Assembly (NCBI GenBank): GCA_963820095.1
Contig: CAWFZA010000029.1
Coordinates: 1 to 64,000, forward strand
Direction of reading: 5' to 3'
Origin: Roseiarcus sp963820095
Lineage (GTDB): Bacteria > Pseudomonadota > Alphaproteobacteria > Rhizobiales > Beijerinckiaceae
Length of the DNA stretch: 64,000 nt
The notes beneath the pieces were generated by a model, which saw only the letters and a list, made by a program, of their open reading frames with translations, did not search any database and was not told the origin of the DNA. A program made the translations under genes and the position numbers. This document shows positions 35,604 to 44,717 of this stretch, one piece after another; position 1 is the stretch's first letter; each line of letters begins with the position of its first letter.

Positions 35604-36028
35604 GTGAAACTGATCAAGACGCTAAACAACTCTTCGTACGTGACACTCCATAGGCGGCGATCCTCATCGACAAGTTTAGCTTTACTCCCTACTATATTCT
35701 TGCCATCTTGTAGAAACGTGCCCCACTCCAGTGGCCATACTTCTGAATAAACAACGATATACTCCCGTCCTGTCGCGAAAACGTGATCAAAATTCACACA
35801 ATGATCCGTGTTTCCGTCGCTGAGATTAAGCGCGCACATTACGTGTTTTGTGAGCTTCAGCAGGGCCGTCATCTTTGTGATGTATTGTAGGTCATCGTGA
35901 TAATCGTCGTCGCTCTGTGGCCGAGCCCGTATAGCGTCCACCTCAACCCGTTCAGCGGCCCCCCCGTCGAGTGTTTCTCCCTCTTCCAGATCCTCGGGCC
36001 ATTCCAACGAGGGAAGCTCCGCGCTCAT
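35558..36028 (-). CDS. TIR-operon protein 3, unknown
   Basis: 156 residues. Acidic N-terminus (SLEWPEDLEEGETLDGGAAE and DAIRARPQSDDDYHDDLQYI), then a mixed alpha/beta part (KMTALLKLTKHVMCALNLSD; EYIVVYSEVWPLEWGTFLQD). No motif I can place. The start shares the ATGA overlap (36025-36028) with the stop of protein 2, and its own end overlaps protein 4, so the three are read as a chain. Clearly AT-richer codon use, supporting horizontal origin together with its neighbours. Confidence 0.65.
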   Translation of the reverse strand: MSAELPSLEWPEDLEEGETLDGGAAERVEVDAIRARPQSDDDYHDDLQYITKMTALLKLTKHVMCALNLSDGNTDHCVNFDHVFATGREYIVVYSEVWPLEWGTFLQDGKNIVGSKAKLVDEDRRLWSVTYEELFSVLISFTWLTPEKEIGTWKLK

Positions 36029-36534
36029 TTGAACGAAACCTTGGCGATGCGCGTCGCTTTCATGGCCTTTGCCGATCTTTCGCCGCGCGCATTCGTAGCG
36101 AGAGCGCTCAGACGCACCTCGTAGAGACCATCATCCTCGGGCTGAATTGCTCCATCAATAATTTCGGATTGGCCGGGGTCCAGGTCGAACATGAGTCGCG
36201 AATGACCTTCGCTGTCGAATAGATTAGGCGCCGACCCGTCGAACCGTCTTGGCCGGTCCGACATGCGATTGCCCTCGGAAAGGAGCCACGAACCGTAGAA
36301 ACCCTGCTTCGTCAGACGAAGGAAGAGCTGATGGGGAAAGCGAACCCCGCGAAACGTAATTTCCTTCCTCTTGAGCGTAAGCGGGTCGATCAGCTGCCAC
36401 TGGCTCGCAAACTTCATGCTGATAATAGTTAGCGGCGAGCTCCCGGCATTCGACAAGGTCAGCCGAAACTTGCAACCGCCCATGTACGCAACGCCGTAGG
36501 GATCGCCCAAGTCGAACACACTCCCATGGGACAA
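36025..36534 (-). CDS. TIR-operon protein 2, beta-rich, unknown
   Basis: 169 residues. Alternating hydrophobic strands (CKFRLTLSNAGSSPLTIISM; RLMFDLDPGQSEIIDGAIQ; GLYEVRLSALATNARGERSA) suggest a beta-sandwich of the immunoglobulin-like kind, which is my inference from pattern only. No signal peptide, so probably cytosolic. It starts 4 bases after the TIR stop and ends in an ATGA overlap with protein 3; the tight spacing implies one transcript and linked function. Confidence 0.65.
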   Translation of the reverse strand: MSHGSVFDLGDPYGVAYMGGCKFRLTLSNAGSSPLTIISMKFASQWQLIDPLTLKRKEITFRGVRFPHQLFLRLTKQGFYGSWLLSEGNRMSDRPRRFDGSAPNLFDSEGHSRLMFDLDPGQSEIIDGAIQPEDDGLYEVRLSALATNARGERSAKAMKATRIAKVSFK

Positions 36535-36538
36535 AGCG

Positions 36539-37060
36539 TCAAGCTGAAATCGAAAAGCGAAACGCCCTTTGCAGCTCCGATGAGTCTTCCGCCCAAATCC
36601 CGCAGGCCCGAAGCTTGTCGCATAATCGTTTCACATCAGTCACAAAATCGGGGTCGGGTCGAACCCACATGCCTTGCCGATAGGCGAGTTGAGACAGAGA
36701 CGACGGTAGTTGTTCTGGCTTGGGAAGCGCCGCAACTCCGAGAAGAACGGGGACGACCGGGACACCCCTATCAAGCGCCGCTTCAAGCTCCATGCGGACC
36801 CAATCGTTCTCGTTGTCTAGAGAGCGATTTTTACTGTCGTCCGTCGCGTCCAGCCAGCCTTTGCCAATGATCGCGACCATCGCGCCGCACGACCGAAGAG
36901 AATCCATGAGGACGGTCCGGAAATCTGAACCAAGAGGTACGGAGTTGATATCCCGAAAAACCCGCTCGCTTCCGAGCAGGCGGGCCATATGTTCGAATAT
37001 GCGACCAACGACGTCGTTGGATTCATTTCGCCTGTACGAAATGAAAACCTTCTTGACCAC
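36539..37060 (-). CDS. Stand-alone TIR-domain protein
   Basis: 173 residues from GTG 37060, which has CTGGAG ten bases upstream; a longer start at 37093 lacks a spaced ribosome site. The whole protein is one TIR (TIR_2-like) domain: strand A and loop VVKKVFISYRRNESNDVVGR, BB-loop FRDINSVPLGSDFRTVLMDS, strand D CGAMVAIIGKGWLD, and helix with the likely catalytic Glu, DWVRMELEAALDRGVPVVPV. Bacterial TIR domains commonly cleave NAD+ or make cyclic ADP-ribose isomers, often in anti-phage systems. It leads a four-gene operon whose other members I cannot place. Confidence 0.88.
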   Translation of the reverse strand: MVKKVFISYRRNESNDVVGRIFEHMARLLGSERVFRDINSVPLGSDFRTVLMDSLRSCGAMVAIIGKGWLDATDDSKNRSLDNENDWVRMELEAALDRGVPVVPVLLGVAALPKPEQLPSSLSQLAYRQGMWVRPDPDFVTDVKRLCDKLRACGIWAEDSSELQRAFRFSISA

Positions 37061-37394
37061 GATACGAAAACTCCAGGGCGAAAGAAAAATCACCTCAATT
37101 CATAATTCTACAGGACAGCCAGACTGTTGGTTTTCTCCCTTTCCACAGGGACGAACGATCACTCGATTTCCGCCCAACCCACTATAGCTCAGTGCGCACA
37201 CAATCGCAGCGGTCACACGTGGAAGGCAACGTCCCGAACGGCGCTCCGCAGGAGCGCTAGAAATTCATTGAAATGGCAATAACATAAGAGTGCCCAGTTT
37301 CATCCTGTCGGGCGCGCTCCATTGGTCGGAGAAGAATGGCGGTGGCGGCCGGCGGGGGGTGCGTGTCGTGAAGGCGCCTCACCGGTATGCGGCG
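37061..37394. other. Upstream region of the TIR operon
   Basis: Holds the promoter region for the TIR operon (reverse strand) and the 3' side of the MarR gene. The first ~150 bases are AT-rich; 37300-37390 is GC-rich chromosomal type, so the island edge probably falls near 37250-37300. No gene seen. Confidence 0.5.
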
Positions 37395-37771
37395 TCAGGC
37401 CTCTGCGCGCTCCTCGAGCCGGGTGGTGAGGCGAGTCAGGCTGTCAATGAGGTCTCGCCATTGTCGAAACCGGCCAACAGGGCTTGCGTGTATTGGGTCG
37501 AGACGGCCCGGGCGGCCTCGGCTGCGGCGCGGCCCTCAGCGGTCAGCGCCAGTGACACCTGGCGCCGATCGGACCCTTCGCGCGTCCGCACCACGAAGCC
37601 TTTGTCCGCCAGCTGGTCGACCAGTCGAGTTATCGATCCAGTATCGAGCCCACAAGCCTTGGCGATCTCGCTTGGGCCGGTGGCGAGACCCTCGTAGATC
37701 AGTTGAAGGCCGACATGCTGTTGTACGCTGAGCCCGACCGTCGCGAAGACGCGCTCAAGCTGTTGGCTCAT
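37395..37771 (-). CDS. MarR-family regulator, frameshifted near its end
   Basis: The winged-helix shows GPSEIAKACGLDTGSITRLV and DQLADKGFVVRTREGSDRRQ then VSLALTAEGRAAAE, standard MarR. In the first frame a stop comes at 37436; a one-base change near 37455 restores RDLIDSLTRLTTRLEERAEA, the usual last dimerisation helix, ending TGA 37397-37395. N-terminus is short (about 15 residues lost relative to typical MarR), so translation may start upstream. Target unknown. Confidence 0.78.
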
Positions 37772-37891
37772 CAGACGCTGCGACCGCAGGATTCGTCATG
37801 GGCGAACATACACTCTGAGAAATGAGGAGCGGCCTGGGTGAGCCGCTCGCATGGCGATTAGCTCGCTGCGCCGACGTTGACGCCCGGCCGC

Positions 37892-39043
37892 TCAGTTCTC
37901 GATCAGCCCCCTCGCCACGATCACCCGCATGATCTCGTTCGTGCCCTCGAGAATCTGGTGCACGCGCAGGTCGCGCACGATCTTCTCGATCCCGTAATCG
38001 GCGAGATAGCCGTAGCCGCCGAACAATTGCAGCGCGTCATTGGCGGCGTTGAAACCTGCATCCGTCGCAATCTGCTTGGCCATGGCGCACAGGCGCGTCG
38101 CCTCGGGCGACTTCTCGTCGAGCGCGCTCGCGGCGCGCCACAGCACCGAGCGCGCCGTCTCGAGCGAAGTCGCGATGTCGGCGACGCGGAATTGCAGCGC
38201 CTGAAAGTCGGCGATGCGCCGGCCGAACGCCTTGCGCTCGCGCATATAGGCAATCGCCTTGTCGAGCGCCGCCTGCCCGCCGCCGATCGATGAGGCGCCG
38301 ATGTTGAGCCGCCCGCCGTCGAGCCCGGCCATTGCAATTCTGAAGCCGATCCCTTCGGCGCCGACCCGATTGGCGGCGGGAACGCGCACCCCCTCCATGA
38401 TCACCTGACGGGTCGGCTGGGCGCGCCAGCCCATCTTCTTTTCTTTCGCGCCGAAGCTTAAGCCGGGCGCGTCCTTCTCGATCAGGAAGGCGGAAATCCC
38501 GCTTGGCCCCCCCTCGCCGGTGCGCGCCATGACGAGATAGAGGTCGCTGACGCCGGCGCCGGAGATGAACTGCTTGACGCCGTCGAGCACGTAATCGTCG
38601 CCGTCGCGCCGCGCTCGCGTGGTCAGCGCCGCGGCGTCCGAGCCCGAGCCCGGCTCGGTCAGGCAATAGCTCGCGATCAACTCCATCGTGGCGAGGCGGG
38701 GCAGATAGCGGCTTTTGAGCTCCGGCGAGCCGAAGCCGTCGACGACCCAGGCGACCATGTTGTGAATGGAGAGAAACGAGGCGACGCACGGGCAACCGGT
38801 CGACAAAGCCTCGAAGATCAGCGCCGCATCGAGGCGGGTCATGCCGCTGCCGCCATGCTGTTCGCCGACGTAGATCGCAGCCATGCCGAGCGCCGCCGCC
38901 TCGCGCAGAACGTCGGCGGGAAAGTGCTCCGTCTCGTCCCAGCTCAGCGCGTTGGGGGCGAGGCGCGCATCCGCGAAGGATTTCGCCATGTCGCGGATGG
39001 CGAGATGGTCGGCGGTCAAGGCGAACATGGCCTCCCGCCTCAT
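37892..39043 (-). CDS. Isobutyryl-CoA dehydrogenase (acyl-CoA dehydrogenase family)
   Basis: 383 residues. FAD enzyme with CLTEPGSGSDAAALTTRA (FAD/substrate loop), ISGAGVSDLYLVMARTG, and the C-terminal ELFGGYG-like ALQLFGGYGYLADYGIEKIV followed by QILEGTNEIMR, which carries the catalytic-base Glu region. The overall pattern is that of the ACAD8 subgroup in valine catabolism, which fits with mmsB at 30.9 kb. ATG 39043 overlaps the rluB stop by four bases (ATGA); ATG 39028 is another start with MFALTADHLAI. Confidence 0.9.
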   Translation of the reverse strand: MRREAMFALTADHLAIRDMAKSFADARLAPNALSWDETEHFPADVLREAAALGMAAIYVGEQHGGSGMTRLDAALIFEALSTGCPCVASFLSIHNMVAWVVDGFGSPELKSRYLPRLATMELIASYCLTEPGSGSDAAALTTRARRDGDDYVLDGVKQFISGAGVSDLYLVMARTGEGGPSGISAFLIEKDAPGLSFGAKEKKMGWRAQPTRQVIMEGVRVPAANRVGAEGIGFRIAMAGLDGGRLNIGASSIGGGQAALDKAIAYMRERKAFGRRIADFQALQFRVADIATSLETARSVLWRAASALDEKSPEATRLCAMAKQIATDAGFNAANDALQLFGGYGYLADYGIEKIVRDLRVHQILEGTNEIMRVIVARGLIEN

Positions 39044-40669
39044 GGTTTTCGCGGCGGCCGGCGCGGCCCTCGGCCAGGCGGCCCTTTGCCGCGGCTGAAG
39101 TTGGGTCGCGAAGGCTTCGTCTTGCCGCCAGGATCGCGATCGCGATCGCGTCGCCCGCTCCGCTCATCCCCAGGTCCGCGGCTGCGAGGGCGAGGCGAGC
39201 CGCCGCGTGGCGGGCTGCCTCCCCCCGGCTTGGAGTCCGAGCGCGGACCGCGCTCCGAGCGGCGATCCGCCTCGCGGGGCGCGCCGCGCGACCCTGAGCG
39301 GCGATCCGCCTCGCGGGGCGCGCCGCGCGGCGCGGAGCGCGCGCCCTTCCGCTCGGCGGGCTTGCGCTCCCGCGGCTGTCCGTCCCGTTCGTCGCGCTTC
39401 TTGAACGCGCCGCGCGGTGGCGCTCCCGCGCGATGCGGCGCGGCGACCCGACCACGGCCCTTGCCGTCTCGCGCCGCCCTCGATTCGAACGAGCCTGGGC
39501 GGCGGCCGCGCTCCGGCGGCTCGTGGCCGCCCGGCGTGACGCCGGGCTCGCGGGACCGGCGCTCGACGGTGACGGTCCGTCCCTTGCGGTCTTGGGTCGC
39601 GCTTCTCTCCACGCGTCGCCGCGGCCCCTTGACGCCAGGGGCGTCAGCCGCGATTTCGGCGCGCAGCGCCGAGACATGCTTGCGGCGACGCTCTGGCGTG
39701 GACGGTTTGGGCGGCGCGCGGCGCGGCGTCTCATCCGGTTCCGATCGTATCGCGCCCCTCGTTGCGCGATCCGGTCGGCCTTGCGCTGCTCGCTTCGGCC
39801 GAAAATTCTCGCGACCTCCGCGCTCGCCTCCCGCCCGCTCGCGTGGCTTCCTCTCGGGCGGCGGCTCATTGGGGACCGTTGGCGGAGCGTCAAAGTTGGC
39901 GTTCGCCTCCTTGGCGAGCTTCACGCCCAATTGGTCGCGCAGGACGCGCGTGCGCACTTCCATGACTTCGCCTTCAGGAAGATCGCCAAGCTCGAACGGC
40001 CCGAACGAGACGCGGATCAGGCGATTGACCGCGAGACCCAGATGCTCGAGGATCTTCTTGATCTCCCGGTTTTTTCCCTCCCTGAGACCCAGAGTGAGCC
40101 AGGCGTTCGCGCCCTGCTCGCGGTCAAGCTTCGCCTCGACGCCAAGGTAGTCGACCCCATCGATGGTGACGCCCTCGCTCAAACGGTCGAGCGCCGCCTG
40201 ATCGACGCTCCCATGCGCGCGCACCCGATAGCGGCGCAGCCATCCGGTCGACGGAAGCTCGAGGACACGCGAGAGCCCGCCGTCGTTGGTGAGCAGCAGA
40301 AGCCCTTCGGTGTTGATGTCGAGACGGCCGATCGCGACAAGGCGCGGCAGGCCAGGCGGCAGCGCTGAGAAAACCGTCGGTCGCCCTTCCGGATCGCGAG
40401 CGGTGGTCACGAGCCCCTTGGGCTTGTGAAACAGGAAGAGCCGCGTGCGCTCGGGCGCGGAGAGCGGCTTGCCATCGACGCGCACATCGTCGGCTTCGGT
40501 CACATTGAACGCCGGGCTCAAGAGCGCCGCGCCGTTGACGGTGACGCGGCCCTCGGCGATCCACGCCTCGGCGTCGCGGCGGGAACAGACGCCCGCCCGC
40601 GCCATGACCTTGGCGATCCGCTGTCCCGCGCGGACTTCTGGGACTTCGAGCTTGTGTTTCGTCGCTCAT
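39040..40669 (-). CDS. rluB: 23S rRNA pseudouridine synthase RluB with long basic tail
   Basis: S4 domain (RIAKVMARAGVCSRRDAEAW, VTVNGAALLSP), then the catalytic domain with the active Asp in AIGRLDINTEGLLLLTNDG, and EGKNREIKKILEHLGLAVNR. The enzyme makes a pseudouridine in 23S rRNA helix 89. From about 250 residues after the S4 start the protein becomes a ~280-residue tail of Arg, Gly, Pro, Lys and Glu, common in Hyphomicrobiales. ATG 40669 needs one base change near 40610-40655 to join; the intact frame alone would start at ATG 40605, inside the S4 domain. Stop overlaps the next gene. Confidence 0.9.
39257..39334. repeat. 39-bp tandem repeat in the rluB tail
   Basis: GAGCGGCGATCCGCCTCGCG followed by GGGCGCGCCGCGCG occurs at 39257 and again at 39296, encoding repeated GAPREADRRS units on the reverse strand. 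Confidence 0.85.
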
Positions 40670-40837
40670 GGCTCGCTTCGTTCCAGCTCCGTCCGCTTCC
40701 GCATTGCCGCGCGCGGCCGCTTGTCCTAAGCCCGAACGCCGCGGGCCGCCAAACGAAAAACGCTTGGCGAGCCGCCAAAAGCGCGCGGCTCGCAGGGAAA
40801 GCGCGACTTGACCGCAGAGAGCAAGACCGCCGATCCG

Positions 40838-41268
40838 ATGAGCTTTGCCTTCGCCGAGGCGCGCTCGGCCGAAGCCCGCGGCGAAACGCCGATCGGCGCG
40901 GCGCTGGTTCGCGACGGGACCGTGATCGCGAGCGCCGGAAACCGCACGCGGGAACTCTCCGATCCGACCGCGCATGCCGAAATGCTCGCGATCCGCCAGG
41001 CCGCGGCCAAGCTTGGCGCCGAGCGGCTGATCGGCTGCGACCTCTATGTGACGCTCGAGCCATGCGCGATGTGCGCCGGCGCAATTTCGCTCGCCCGCCT
41101 CCGCCGCCTCTATTATGGCGCTCCCGACCCCAAGGGCGGCGCCGTCGATAACGGGCCGCGCTTCTTCCGCTCAGCCCGACGTGTCACCATGCCCCGGAGG
41201 TCTACGGGGGATTGCGCGAAAGCGAGGCGGCGGAGATGCTGCAGGCGTTTTTCGTGGCCAGGCGGTGA
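40838..41268 (+). CDS. tadA: tRNA adenosine(34) deaminase, frameshifted near its end
   Basis: Zinc deaminase that converts the wobble A34 of tRNA-Arg(ACG) to inosine. HAEMLAIRQAA holds the His ligand and catalytic Glu; YVTLEPCAMCAGAI holds the two Cys ligands. A frame change near 41175 leads to TCHHAPEVYGGLRESEAAEM and LQAFFVARR, the standard C-terminus, ending TGA 41268. As the gene is normally essential, the shift is probably an assembly error. ATG 40838 fits the family start (MSFAFAEARSAEARGE); TTG 40808 would add ten residues. Divergent from rluB. Confidence 0.9.
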
Positions 41269-41347
41269 AGCTTGGAATCGTCGGTACGCGGGCTTCGCCT
41301 TCGAGCTTACGCTGTAGAGCGGCGGCTATCGACGCGTCGCGCGGAGC

Positions 41348-42256
41348 TCAGAGATTGCAAACCTTCCTCATCAACTCCCGCCCCTCTGATGTGCCCTTCA
41401 GAGTCCAGGACGCCAGTTCCTCGCCTTTTGCAGTCTTGAAGCTCAAGCGGCCGTGCTGCCCGAAAGCGTCGAGGAACGCCGTCGCCTCCATCCCCGTGAG
41501 ATCATTTTTCGACATCCAGTCGCCATCGCCCGTGGGCGTAGCAATCAGGGGAAATTGCTGAGTTGCGCCGGATGCGGTCCGGATCTCAAAAATGATTGAC
41601 TGATCGACGGCCGAATGTTCCTGGAAAGATCGGCCATGGTACCCGTCAGCATCGAAGGTGAAATTTATCGATGGAATCTTCGCGTTGCAGACGAAGTAAA
41701 AGTGGGAGACGCCGTCGCTCGCCAACGCGGTAGCGGTGACCGCAGGGGTTATTTCCCTGATGTGCCAGTCGAAGCGGGCCGCGATAGCTTGAGCCACGGT
41801 CATTTGAGCGGGCGGCTTCGCAGCGGCCTCCGGCGTTGTAGGCTTCGTCAATTCAACGGTCCAGGTCTTGCGGCCCGTTGGGCAGCATTCTGAATCGCCC
41901 GGCCGCAGAACCTGCGTGTCGACAATCACCCTCGTGGGACTGACCGCTCTGCCCCCGACAATCAATCCAAAAACCTCGAGAGGAACGCCCGCTGGAGCCC
42001 AACCCGAGGCGCCATGCATGAAGACCATACCCTCTCTGGCGAAATGGGCTGCGCCGTTGTCGTAGTCCACGAACACCGCCGCCAAGGGTGCGCCCGACTT
42101 CGTAAATACGTATGTGTGAAGAATTGTTTTGGCATCGGGAGCGGCGTTCTTGATCCACGCCCGGACCGCCGATTGCAGTTCCGGCGGGCCGGAGTTGGCA
42201 TGCGCCGCGACACAAGCCAACAGTCCGCAAAAAGCAAGAGCGAGCCATCGATTCAT
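41348..42256 (-). CDS. Secreted hypothetical protein
   Basis: 302 residues from ATG 42256. Signal peptide RWLALAFCGLLACVAAHANS, no membrane anchor after it. Two halves: the first (about 30-140) ends near RPGDSECCPTGRKTWTVELT and looks like a beta-rich lipoprotein-like domain; the second contains FYFVCNAKIPSINFTFDADG, WMSKNDLTGMEATAFLDAFG and a C-terminal cysteine (RELMRKVCNL). The Cys pair pattern across the second half suggests a disulfide. No family recognised with certainty. Convergent with tadA. Divergent from the MetE-like gene with 183 bases between. Confidence 0.7.
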   Translation of the reverse strand: MNRWLALAFCGLLACVAAHANSGPPELQSAVRAWIKNAAPDAKTILHTYVFTKSGAPLAAVFVDYDNGAAHFAREGMVFMHGASGWAPAGVPLEVFGLIVGGRAVSPTRVIVDTQVLRPGDSECCPTGRKTWTVELTKPTTPEAAAKPPAQMTVAQAIAARFDWHIREITPAVTATALASDGVSHFYFVCNAKIPSINFTFDADGYHGRSFQEHSAVDQSIIFEIRTASGATQQFPLIATPTGDGDWMSKNDLTGMEATAFLDAFGQHGRLSFKTAKGEELASWTLKGTSEGRELMRKVCNL

Positions 42257-42439
42257 TGAAGTATCCTTATTGGCGTTTCCACCCCCAACGGCATCGTTCG
42301 CCCAGGCGTCACTTTGTCCTAATGCTGAATAGAGCGCCGGACCTTCCGCGGCGCAACCCGAAAAGACCACGACCTCCGTCCGGTTTGCCAAGAGGCTGTT
42401 CCGCGTGAGACGATCGGGACAATCGTTAAGGGAGGATCC

Positions 42440-43552
42440 ATGTCTCCGCCGTTTCGCGCCGACCATGTCGGAAGCTTCCTCCGTCCTGAACGGCTGCGGG
42501 AAGCGCGTGAGCGTTTCGCCGCCGGCGGGTTGCCCGCCGCCGAATTGCACGCGATCGAGGACGAGTGCATCCGCGAGGTCGTGCGCGCTCAGGAGAATGT
42601 GGGGCTGAAGGCGACGACCGACGGTGAGTTTCGCCGCACCTTCTTTCACGTCGATTTCTTGGAGCGGCTGCACGGGGTCGAGGTCCGGTACGGCGAGTTC
42701 GCGGCGCATTTCAAGAAAAGCGACGGCACGCAGGTTGGTTTCGCCCCTCCGACCATGCATGTCGACAGCAAGGTGAAGTGGGCCGGGCCCATTCAAGGTC
42801 CGGACTTCGACTTCCTCAAGAAGACGACGACGCGGATGCCGAAAGTCTGCATCCCCGCGCCGTCGATGCTGCACTTCCGCGGCGGGCGCGAGGCGATCAG
42901 CGACCATGTCTATCCAAACCTTGAAACCTTCTACGACGACCTCACCGCCGCCTATCGCGCCGAGGTCGCCGATCTTGCCGCGCGGGGCCTGCGCTATCTG
43001 CAATTCGACGACACGAACCTCGCTTATCTTTGCGATCCCGACATTCGCGCCCGGACCAAGGCGCGCGGCGACGATCCGGACGCGCTGACGCGGCTCTATT
43101 GCCGGCTCATCAACGATTCGATCAAAGAGCGCCCGCGGGACATGACGGTCTGCGTCCATCTCTGCCGCGGCAATTTCAAGAGCGCCTGGGTGGCGCAGGG
43201 CGGCTACGAGCCGGTCGCCGAGATCCTGCTCAATGAGATGAAGATCGACGGCTTCTTTCTCGAATATGACGACGAGCGGTCCGGCGATTTCGCCCCGTTG
43301 CGTTTTGCGCCCAAGAGCGCGACCATCGTGCTTGGCCTCATGAGCTCGAAGAAGGCCGCCGCGGAGCCCAAGGACGAAGTCAAGCGCCGCATCGAAGAGG
43401 CGACGAAATACGTTCCCCTCGAGCAATGCGCGCTGAGCCATCAGTGCGGCTTTTCCTCGACCGCGCACGGCAACGACCTGAGCGAAGCCGACCAGTGGAT
43501 CAAACTCGCGCGCCTGGTCGAGATCGCCGAAGAGGTCTGGGGAGGGGTCTAG
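42440..43552 (+). CDS. Cobalamin-independent methionine synthase-like protein (YxjG/YxjH type)
   Basis: 370 residues, a single MetE C-terminal-type TIM barrel. Start FRADHVGSFLRPERLREARE is typical; the zinc ligands appear as His/Cys in CVHLCRGNF and QCGFSSTAHG, with a Glu in FFLEYDDERSGDF. Such stand-alone barrels transfer methyl groups to homocysteine from donors other than the usual polyglutamate folate, or degrade related thiols; specificity is unknown. ATG 42440 has GGGAGGATCC just upstream, a strong ribosome site. Intact. Confidence 0.88.
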   Translation: MSPPFRADHVGSFLRPERLREARERFAAGGLPAAELHAIEDECIREVVRAQENVGLKATTDGEFRRTFFHVDFLERLHGVEVRYGEFAAHFKKSDGTQVGFAPPTMHVDSKVKWAGPIQGPDFDFLKKTTTRMPKVCIPAPSMLHFRGGREAISDHVYPNLETFYDDLTAAYRAEVADLAARGLRYLQFDDTNLAYLCDPDIRARTKARGDDPDALTRLYCRLINDSIKERPRDMTVCVHLCRGNFKSAWVAQGGYEPVAEILLNEMKIDGFFLEYDDERSGDFAPLRFAPKSATIVLGLMSSKKAAAEPKDEVKRRIEEATKYVPLEQCALSHQCGFSSTAHGNDLSEADQWIKLARLVEIAEEVWGGV

Positions 43553-43664
43553 CTACGGACGCCGCGCCTTGGGCGGCGCCCTGCCCTGCGAAGCGGGAGA
43601 GGAATATGGTTTCTCAGCCCAGAAGAGCCGTCGCGGCAGGGGTGAGACGAACGGGGAGCATAGC

Positions 43665-44063
43665 TTGGCGGCGCGCGCCTGTTTCTTTTGCATGATCGCT
43701 TTTGTGGTGACCGGCTGCGCGACGCCGCCGGTGGTCAAGCGCGACTATCTCTATGAAGCCGCCTGGCGGGGCTCGGCCCTGACTGTCGTCGGCCGGCAAA
43801 TGGTCGTCGACGCCGCCGCCGGCGCCGCGCCGCAAACGGTGACGCTCATCGACGTGAACCAGCGGGCGGAAGTGGCGGGGGACGCGGATCGGCGCGCCCG
43901 CATTCTCGACCGGCGGGTGGCGAATGTGCAAAGAGAGTTGCGCCGCAACGGAATTGCGCCCTTCGCCATCGGCGAGTGGCCGGGAGCCGGTTGGGGCGGC
44001 GTCCAGACCTATCCGCCCAGCGAATTGCAGGCGAAGCAAATGGTCGTCATCGCCCACTATTGA
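43665..44063 (+). CDS. Hypothetical lipoprotein
   Basis: 132 residues from TTG 43665. Signal with ARACFFCMIAFVVTGCATPP: a lipobox-like VTGC, so the mature Cys would be lipidated. The mature part contains GRQMVVDAAAGAAPQTVTLI and RRVANVQRELRRNGIAPFAI followed by GEWPGAGWGG. No family recognised; an OmpA-like fragment was considered but the pattern is too short. An earlier in-frame start (43569) would add 32 residues that block the signal peptide, so the later start is preferred. Confidence 0.6.
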   Translation: MAARACFFCMIAFVVTGCATPPVVKRDYLYEAAWRGSALTVVGRQMVVDAAAGAAPQTVTLIDVNQRAEVAGDADRRARILDRRVANVQRELRRNGIAPFAIGEWPGAGWGGVQTYPPSELQAKQMVVIAHY

Positions 44064-44121
44064 CGGGCGGAATGCGCGGTCAGCCTTTGCGTGCTAGAGG
44101 GACGCCCGCCGAGGCCACTCA

Positions 44122-44241
44122 CCTCATCCTGAGGAGCGCCGCGCAAGCGGCGCGTCTCGAAGGATGGTCCAGGTCGCCACGGCGGTCGTATGGGCTGGAT
44201 TCGTCCTTCGAGGCCGCTTCGCGGCGCCTTGAGGCACGAGG
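44122..44241. repeat. Imperfect inverted repeat, Rhizobiales intergenic type
   Basis: The left arm (44122-44167, CCTCATCCTGAGGAGCGCCG...) is matched inversely by the right arm (44203-44241), keeping CTCGAAGGA and the GCGGC core. This word pattern is common in dispersed palindromic repeats of Bradyrhizobium-like genomes. It ends 23 bases before aroQ and may fold in its leader. Confidence 0.7.
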
Positions 44242-44264
44242 TCCGCCCTTGCAGGGGAAGTTGC

Positions 44265-44717
44265 GTGAATCCGATCGTCGTCGTCCTCAACGGTCCCAAT
44301 CTCGATCTGCTCGGCAAGCGCGAGCCGGAGGTTTACGGCCGCGAGACGCTCGCCGACGTCGAGGCGGACTGCCGCCGGGTCGGCGCCGACCTCGGACTGG
44401 CGATCGAGTTTCATCAGAGCAATCGCGAATACGAAATCATCGATTGGATTCACGCCGCCCGCGAGCGAGCCGCAGGCATCGTCATCAATCCCGCCGCCTT
44501 CACCCATACGTCGGTCGCCATCCTCGATGCGTTGAACGCCTTCGATGGGCCGATCATCGAGGTGCACATTTCCAACGTGCACAAGCGAGAGCCTTTCCGG
44601 CATCATTCCTATGTGTCGGGCGTCGCTTCGGGAATCATCGTCGGCTGCGGAACGCAGGGCTACACGCTGGCGCTGCAACGAATCGCCAAGCTGATCGGGG
44701 AGCGAAAGGGCGCCTGA
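44265..44717 (+). CDS. aroQ: Type II 3-dehydroquinate dehydratase
   Basis: 150 residues from GTG 44265, a normal size. VLNGPNLDLLGKREPEVYGR with the catalytic Tyr (residue 24 or so), FHQSNREYEIIDWIHAARER, INPAAFTHTSVAILDAL with Asn and His, and VEVHISNVHKREPFRHHSYV with the second His are all present. It removes water from 3-dehydroquinate in the shikimate path and forms dodecamers. accB, which often follows, is not seen. An inverted repeat lies in the leader. Confidence 0.95.
   Translation: MNPIVVVLNGPNLDLLGKREPEVYGRETLADVEADCRRVGADLGLAIEFHQSNREYEIIDWIHAARERAAGIVINPAAFTHTSVAILDALNAFDGPIIEVHISNVHKREPFRHHSYVSGVASGIIVGCGTQGYTLALQRIAKLIGERKGA

Noticed and set aside
38037..39893. 618-codon minus-strand frame across the acyl-CoA dehydrogenase and rluB tail
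   Set aside because: Arginine-rich shadow frame; both true genes on the same strand have clear motifs in other frames.
42257..43468. Long open frame on the minus strand opposite the MetE-like gene
   Set aside because: It is an extension of the secreted protein's frame through a shadow of the plus-strand gene; the sequence is Arg/Gly/Ala-rich without family motifs, and a signal peptide starts at 42256.
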